Origin: Rhodamnia argentea
Lineage: Eukaryota; Streptophyta; Magnoliopsida; Myrtales; Myrtaceae
Direction of reading: 5' to 3'
Assembly: GCF_020921035.1 (NCBI RefSeq)
Contig: NC_063151.1
Span: 33,362,934 to 33,426,933, forward strand
DNA length: 64,000 nucleotides
Within the stretch, counting starts at the first letter, position 1. The number at the start of each line of letters is the position of its first letter. The notes beneath the pieces are model-generated. The model searched no databases. It was not told the origin of the DNA and saw nothing but the letters and a program-made list of their open reading frames with translations. Below are positions 59,105-64,000 of the stretch, one piece after another. The position numbers and the translations under genes are program-made.

Positions 59105-59232
59105 TATAAATAGGTAAATATTTAGGCAAGCTCATTATTGATGTGGATAGACTTGCACAATTTGTATTTAACGAGTTCCCATAACAAGATATATTATCAA
59201 TGGTAGGTTTTGTTAGAGTTGGTTTTCTCTAG
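59105..59232 (+). promoter_or_regulatory. TATA box, leader and ten-codon frame (unit D)
   Basis: TATAAATA at 59105, leader 'gtggatagacttgcac', ATG at 59200 (95 bp), MVGFVRVGFL then TAG. Same architecture as the modules at 46223 and 53678. Confidence 0.5.
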
Positions 59233-59560
59233 AAGCGCAATCATATATACCCCTCTCGGAGATAACTGTTTGAGAAAATTAAAATCTAGATCGCTAGATT
59301 GTCGATGATTTTGATAGATGGATACGTGGACGGCAATTCTGCAAAATAAAATATGGCTAATTCATGCACACGATAAAATCCTCCGGTGCTAAGTAAACCT
59401 CTATTTATTGCTGAAAGTTACAGTTTGTCATATCGGGTTCACATTTCTTTCCAACTACACATTAAATATTTGCACTTACCATTGATTGGAAAGAAGTCCG
59501 ACAACAATTAAACTCATTCAACTAGCATTCTACTATTTGATATGTCTATGTATGAGAGAA

Positions 59561-59931
59561 CAAACATAATTTGAGCAAGCAAAGAAAAAAAAAATGCAGA
59601 GAAACAAATCTGTCCTTGTAGTTAACTGGTGAGTAATCGCATTCATCAATGAAGTATGACGTGTTTTCATGAGCTTCAAAGGGAGGAGATCAAGGAAGAC
59701 CTTCGCGGCCCACCTCATCAGCGCATGGGCGCGATCTACCATTTCAGGAACCAATGACAAAGTGGGGACTGGGATTTTTTTCGCCGATCTACTCTAGGGT
59801 TTCCCTCCTCGTGCTCACCACCAACTACGCCAACTGGCGATGATGATTGAACAATATGATAGGGATAAAAATCCGAAATCTAAATACTTTACTTTGTATT
59901 GAAAAGCTAAGAATTCACGATTTTTGTGAAT
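59561..59931. other. Array/NUPT boundary, no gene
   Basis: The stretch from the end of unit D to the psbH fragment. A 75-codon minus-strand frame at 59533-59760 has no recognisable motif. The right part (from about 59850) is probably plastid spacer sequence downstream of psbH, judging by its continuity with the gene fragment. Confidence 0.4.
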
Positions 59932-60090
59932 CTAATTCACTGAAATTTCGTCCAATAAAATGGAAGAATTATAACTTTGTAAAATAATATACAATAATAT
60001 TGCAAATAGAGCCATTGCGATACCCCATCAAAAGAGTAGCTCCCCATCTAGGAGCTAATTCACCATATTATGAATTCAATGGTTATTACA
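59932..60090 (-). pseudogene. psbH: Nuclear copy of chloroplast psbH (NUPT), 3' part
   Basis: The minus strand reads PLNS-stop-YGELAPRWGATLLMG. After a 2-bp shift it continues AMALFAILLYIILQSYNSS and ILLDEISVN with a stop at 59932. This matches the membrane helix and C-terminus of the photosystem II phosphoprotein PsbH, normally about 73 aa and plastid-encoded. The N-terminal third is missing. A premature stop, the frameshift and several substitutions show an old, non-functional nuclear insertion. Adjacent sequence on the 3' side is probably the plastid psbH-petB spacer. Confidence 0.85.
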
Positions 60091-60457
60091 AAATGATAAT
60101 AATAATAACTTAGACAAGATTTTCAGTTCAAGCCGATATCGAATTCGTTTTCTGAATCCTAAATCAAATTCTTTACCGGACGAAAAAGCAACCTAAGGCC
60201 TAAGGAGCAATCGCGAGACTGAAAGAGTTGATCGAGACAGGGCAGAAATGGCAGCCAACCGGGCACCAAGAGTCGGTGATTGGTGACGATAGGGAAGCAA
60301 TGACGTCTTGCAACGGCACGGCGAGGTGAGCTAATGTCATCCACGGCTTGACAAGTGATGGCAGAAGGCGATAGTGAAGTCGGTTGCATGACAATGGTGT
60401 AAAGGTGGATGGGCGAGAGAGAATAATTTGTGTTATATGCACCAGGACATTTACTAA

Positions 60458-60545
60458 ACATTATATAAAATATAACAAATCCTATCGTATCCTATCTAAT
60501 CTTGATCCTATCCGACGGAATAGTCCAAGCGATCAAACAGAGCCT
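60458..60545. mobile_element. Tourist-type MITE end fragment
   Basis: 'atcctatcgtatcctatc', 'gatcctatccgac' and the terminus 'gatcaaacagagcc' followed by TTA resemble the right end of the full element at 38857-39388. The left end is not found. Confidence 0.55.
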
Positions 60546-61316
60546 TATAGCATGAATTTTGAAGCCATATATAGCATGATCTTCCGACAAAATGCACCTC
60601 GACATCATTGTTCACGACATCTGCTACTTTGTGTGTCATCCAAATATTTCGTGCCGCGATTAAATCAGAAGTACATCTCTTAGGCTCTAATGAAGCAAAA
60701 CAGCCAGGAGGGGACAGTCTTGCTCCTGTCAAACAAAGAAAAGCTTGCTTCGCTACGCGATTATATCTACTAGCATGTGATTCAGCTGCTGTATTAAACG
60801 CACTTCTATGATTTATGTAAAGCTATTATGCACTTGAAAACTATTTATTCCGCATGTCACCTCCATCATATTCCAATACAAAACAAAACTTGCACAGAAA
60901 TGGCAAATTACATGCTCATTTCACCGGGGAGATTGTGTCAACAAAATCACAAATCACCAAAGAGTTGCTGCATTAAATCCAACGTGTGGATCTATACAAG
61001 TATTCTTTACATTTGGTTAATCTTCTTCGCATCCAAATGAACATCAACATGACGGGACAGAAGAAAATGTATCGACTCCAACACAAAACTGTGAAGCCAT
61101 TTTTGGACTGCGGAATGTCTGCATTTTACTATGCAGTCTGCAACATTAGAGATGCTTACAAGAATGAAGAGAAGAGCCTGCGATGTAGCACCAAGGGGAT
61201 TTCCTCTCGGCACATGGAGCACTTGAACACTTGGCTTATGATTTAGCAAACTATAAATGAGCTAATATGAACAGCGATGAGACATTCAATCGCGAGATGA
61301 AGCGACAAACCAGCAT
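60546..61316. other. 3' flank and probable 3' UTR of the RanBPM-like gene
   Basis: No supported coding region. The part nearest 61317 is presumably the 3' UTR of the minus-strand gene. Short frames on both strands here look like chance. Confidence 0.45.
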
Positions 61317-62419
61317 TTAGCATCTCATGTTGCTGTTGTGAAGAACTCTGTGCAGATGGAAAGCTTCACCTTGATCTCCATTCAACGACCTTCTCTCCAA
61401 GCAACAAGCAGTCAGCTGCCTCAATAACCTCTCCAGATAGGAGTGCAGGCAACCCTGAAAATCTTTTGCGCTGGGATTTGTCGCCAAGATCATTGCATTC
61501 ACCGTGTCAGCTACCACCTCCCGCTGTGACTCCTCAAGTAGATAACCAACAAAGGACTCCTTTGGGTGTTCATATGCCAATAAAGATACACAATCCTAGA
61601 AAATATAGGGAGTGATTATAGTTTTGTCATTAAAGACATTGTATTTGAAAAAAAAAAAAAATGGTTCGTTTTTCTTCGTATCTCCAGGAGATATGAGCAG
61701 AAAAGATGAGTATGGCTGATGTGTCGTTAAATTCCAATGATAATGATGCCATCAAAGCAAAGTTATATTATTAGGTAAAACGATGACTACTGGAAACTGA
61801 GGAAGAAGACTACCAATCACTCTCTTCATTTGCTAAGGTCACTTCATTCGCTAAGGTCATGTTGTTCATACATTTTGTTCCCATGCTCCCAAGGATGAAA
61901 ACGAAAAAGTAAAGGATACCACTCCATCCCTTCCTCCTTCCCTCCCTCCCTCAAAAGCACCAAAAATTGACGGCTTCCGTACTTCCATTCATCGATTCAT
62001 TCTTTTTTACAGTTCATCACTTCAAGACTTTACATCAACATGGCCCAAACAGAACCAGCAGAAAAAAAGTTCATTAAAAAAGGGTGTAACGTGAGTGCTG
62101 AGGTGCGGGGTGGGGTGCACATGAACTTAAAACTTTGGGAAACAATGTTGAAGCTTAAATTACCCCATCACACATATTTCCCTGTTCAAGACAACCTGCT
62201 ATCCCGCAAATGAGAAGACTATGTTATGTTGCTGAGACCTTTAAGAAAATTTTCAGTATTGCACCAATCTTGCTAGTGGAGGAAAACTAAAACGGTATAT
62301 AAAACCATATGATACAAAGGGTTTACTACCTGTACTAGATCCTTGAAGCAACCATCCATCTCAAAAAACCTTTGTAATTCAACTCTTCCATATTTGATAG
62401 CCTCCTCCAGGTCTCCAAC
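61317..62419 (-). CDS. RANBPM: RanBPM-like protein (CRA domain), last two exons, gene continues past the right edge
   Basis: Exon 62419-62330 (30 codons: VGDLEEAIKYGRVELQRFFE, then the start of the CRA domain) joins in phase 0 to exon 61595-61317 (92 codons plus stop), which opens DCVSLLAYEHPKES and continues GYLLEESQREVVADTVNAMI, then LERLLRQLTACCLERRSLNG and DQGEAFHLHRVL. The intron between them is 734 bp with GT-AG ends. The sequence matches the C-terminal CRA region of plant Ran-binding proteins of the RanBP9/10 (SPRY-LisH-CTLH-CRA) type. These are scaffold subunits of the GID/CTLH ubiquitin ligase. The start, SPRY, LisH and CTLH parts lie beyond 64000. Confidence 0.9.
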
Positions 62420-64000
62420 CTGGATAATGATATGTCATCATGCAAAATGGGTATCAGAAAAATCACATAATATTATTAAAAAGGCCATGAAGGAAAAGAC
62501 TCGCAATTATACATGAATCAATATCACACAAATATAAGACCACCTGAAGAACCTCATGTTAAAATTGCAGACTCGACATGATCCTACAAACTTTGGGATG
62601 CTAATTCACATTCACAGCTTCAATCACATTGTGCCAAGACAATATAGGTCAATAGGAAACCAACTTCATCAATAAATATCTCTAATCTTAAGCTAATCAC
62701 AACCAGTGCTTAAAATAGGTAACAAGACAATCTATTTCACCTGCTCAACAAGTGAACAAAGATGGATCACCATAACTCAGATCTGACTCTTTATATGAAA
62801 AATTTTTATGAGACAATAGTTCAGGATAATGACTCATCATGATTTAAGTGCTCAATAGAGTATTCACATGTATTCTCGTAACTTAAAGATTTTCCATTGA
62901 CACAACTTATTAGCATGTTTAAACAAAGTGCAACGCCATTGCATATAATTTTTGTTAGAAAATCTAACTCAAAAGCTTAAGCTAATAGGTGGAAGGAGAT
63001 CATACCAATTTAAAGAGCATTTAGGACCCATCATCAAGCGATGAGAAATAATACTTCAATACCCCCTCTCACGTGCAAGCTAGATAGCAGCACGTAAAAT
63101 TTTAGCTATGCACATTCACGTAGAATTTTGATCACGCATATTTGCAAAAGGGATAATACTGGCTCTCACACCATGTTACAAAGTCTAATCCAAAAGCTTA
63201 AGCTAATAGATGGAGGAAGACCACATGAATATAAAGAGCATTTAGAACCTGTTGTTGAGCAATGTGGGACAATACTTCAGCAATTTTAATTAAATTTCAT
63301 TGAACAATGTCAGTTTCTAGTTCAATAGAACATCATAATCTACAATGAAATGCAACAGAACAACTCATTAAACTGATCAACATACAGTCCACGTTCATTT
63401 ACATTAAAAACAGGTATAAAATGAGTATTAATCAACAACTAGTCTAGTTGAATGTATAACATAGTTCACCTACAAACTTTTACAGGTTGAAACCCCTGCA
63501 CTACTCCTTTATTAGTGGCATGACTTAAGTAGACATGATTCCAACATGAACATACATGTAAAAGAAATGAACTCACTGTTTTAGATTCTGTTCAAATTGT
63601 CCTCGTGTTTGACCCAAGCTTACAATGTTTAAGATCAATTAAATCTTTAAATATTGAAGAATATTATGACAAACATTTTTTCTTTTTTTTAAAGAGTGAT
63701 AAATTCACACGTTGTCAGTTGTGAATACACATTCACTACTCAACTCATGGTTCATTTAAGCCTTACTCACCAAACAATATCTGCGACAGTAGTACTACAT
63801 ACATCATTCATTTAAGAGGAAAAAGAACAAGACTAGGAAAAAGGACGTGCACGAGAAACTTCACTTCCAGTATTCAAAGCAAATATCACATTACCTGCAC
63901 CGTGGAGAAACATCAGTTCAGTCCACAGTGCCACGACAAAATCATTTAAAGGATAGTCTCAAGTACCAAAAGTTGACGACGACCCAACAAAAAAGTTATA
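62420..64000 (-). other. RanBPM-like intron sequence with dispersed repeats, to the window edge
   Basis: No further exon was recognised in 1.58 kb upstream of the exon at 62419. I expected the CTLH-coding exon ending in a phase-0 donor and did not find it. The stretch is AT-rich with two copies of a dispersed repeat. Confidence 0.5.
62945..63290. repeat. Two neighbouring copies of a dispersed intron repeat
   Basis: Copy 1 (about 62957-63065) and copy 2 (about 63178-63285) share 'aaaagcttaagctaatag', 'aaagagcatttag' and 'acaatacttcag'/'taatacttcaat'. A third copy is in the O-fucosyltransferase gene (13790-13965). Confidence 0.7.

Larger units (their letters stand above)
56021..59560 (+). repeat. 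Tandem segmental duplication, unit D (partial)
   Basis: 56021-56940 matches the 'agagtaccaaagcaattatt' block of the other units. 58050-59560 matches the right half (CAG run at 58525, TATA module at 59105, 'ggatacgtggacggca' at 59319). The thaumatin-like exons and the left third of the unit are missing. This is the most diverged and shortest unit, and it ends the array. Confidence 0.75.

Noticed and set aside
63894..63960. Possible further RanBPM exon ending in a GT donor
   Set aside because: In the phase required by the exon at 62419 it contains a stop close to the donor, and it does not resemble the expected CTLH region.
1..64000. CRISPR arrays, rRNA or tRNA genes
   Set aside because: I saw no regularly spaced short repeats with unique spacers and no cloverleaf-like or rRNA-like sequence. 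The short repeats in the array drift too much, and this is a plant nuclear sequence. tRNA genes could still be missed by eye.

Overview
This is a nuclear genome window from a flowering plant. Spliced genes with GT-AG introns, a plant-type R2R3-MYB, a plant O-fucosyltransferase, many small inverted-repeat transposons and a chloroplast-derived fragment all point that way. Gene content and the style of the repeats suggest a woody eudicot, possibly Myrtaceae/Eucalyptus-like. That is an inference, not something the sequence proves.

Layout. 1-2979 holds no gene I can support. 2980-4081 (minus) is a complete three-exon R2R3-MYB of subgroup 4 (285 aa, repressor type). Its upstream region carries a 2.9 kb hAT transposon (4541-7474) with an exact 8-bp target-site duplication and a decayed transposase. 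7483-11404 is intergenic, with two inverted-repeat elements and microsatellites. 11405-22109 (minus) is a ten-exon O-fucosyltransferase-family gene whose full 560-aa frame I could reconstruct across every splice junction. 23623-23925 (plus) is a single-exon SDHAF1-type LYR protein. 26602-29067 (minus) is a two-exon organellar uL18-type ribosomal protein. 61317-64000 (minus) contains the last two exons of a RanBPM-like gene that runs off the right edge.

The unusual part is about 28.8-59.6 kb. It is a degenerate direct tandem array of at least four related units (A about 28793-38035, B about 38053-46860 plus an extra partial copy to 48205, C about 48820-54450, D about 56021-59560). The array begins inside intron 1 of the uL18 gene, so exon 1 and the upstream region of that housekeeping gene were copied into unit B. 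The units also carry thaumatin-like (PR-5) pseudogenes: two two-exon relics, one 3' exon, and several TATA-box/leader/start-codon modules at constant spacing. No unit appears to encode an intact protein. The units were then modified by independent transposon insertions. Because paralogous units act as empty-site controls, several insertions can be delimited closely, notably a 532-bp Tourist-type MITE with a TTA duplication present only in unit B.

Just right of the array a chloroplast psbH fragment (about 59932-60090, minus) sits in nuclear DNA. The intact genes have unrelated housekeeping or regulatory roles (transcriptional repression, glycosylation, respiratory complex II assembly, organellar translation, a probable E3 ligase scaffold). 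I see no operon-like or pathway clustering. I did not identify tRNA, rRNA or CRISPR features.
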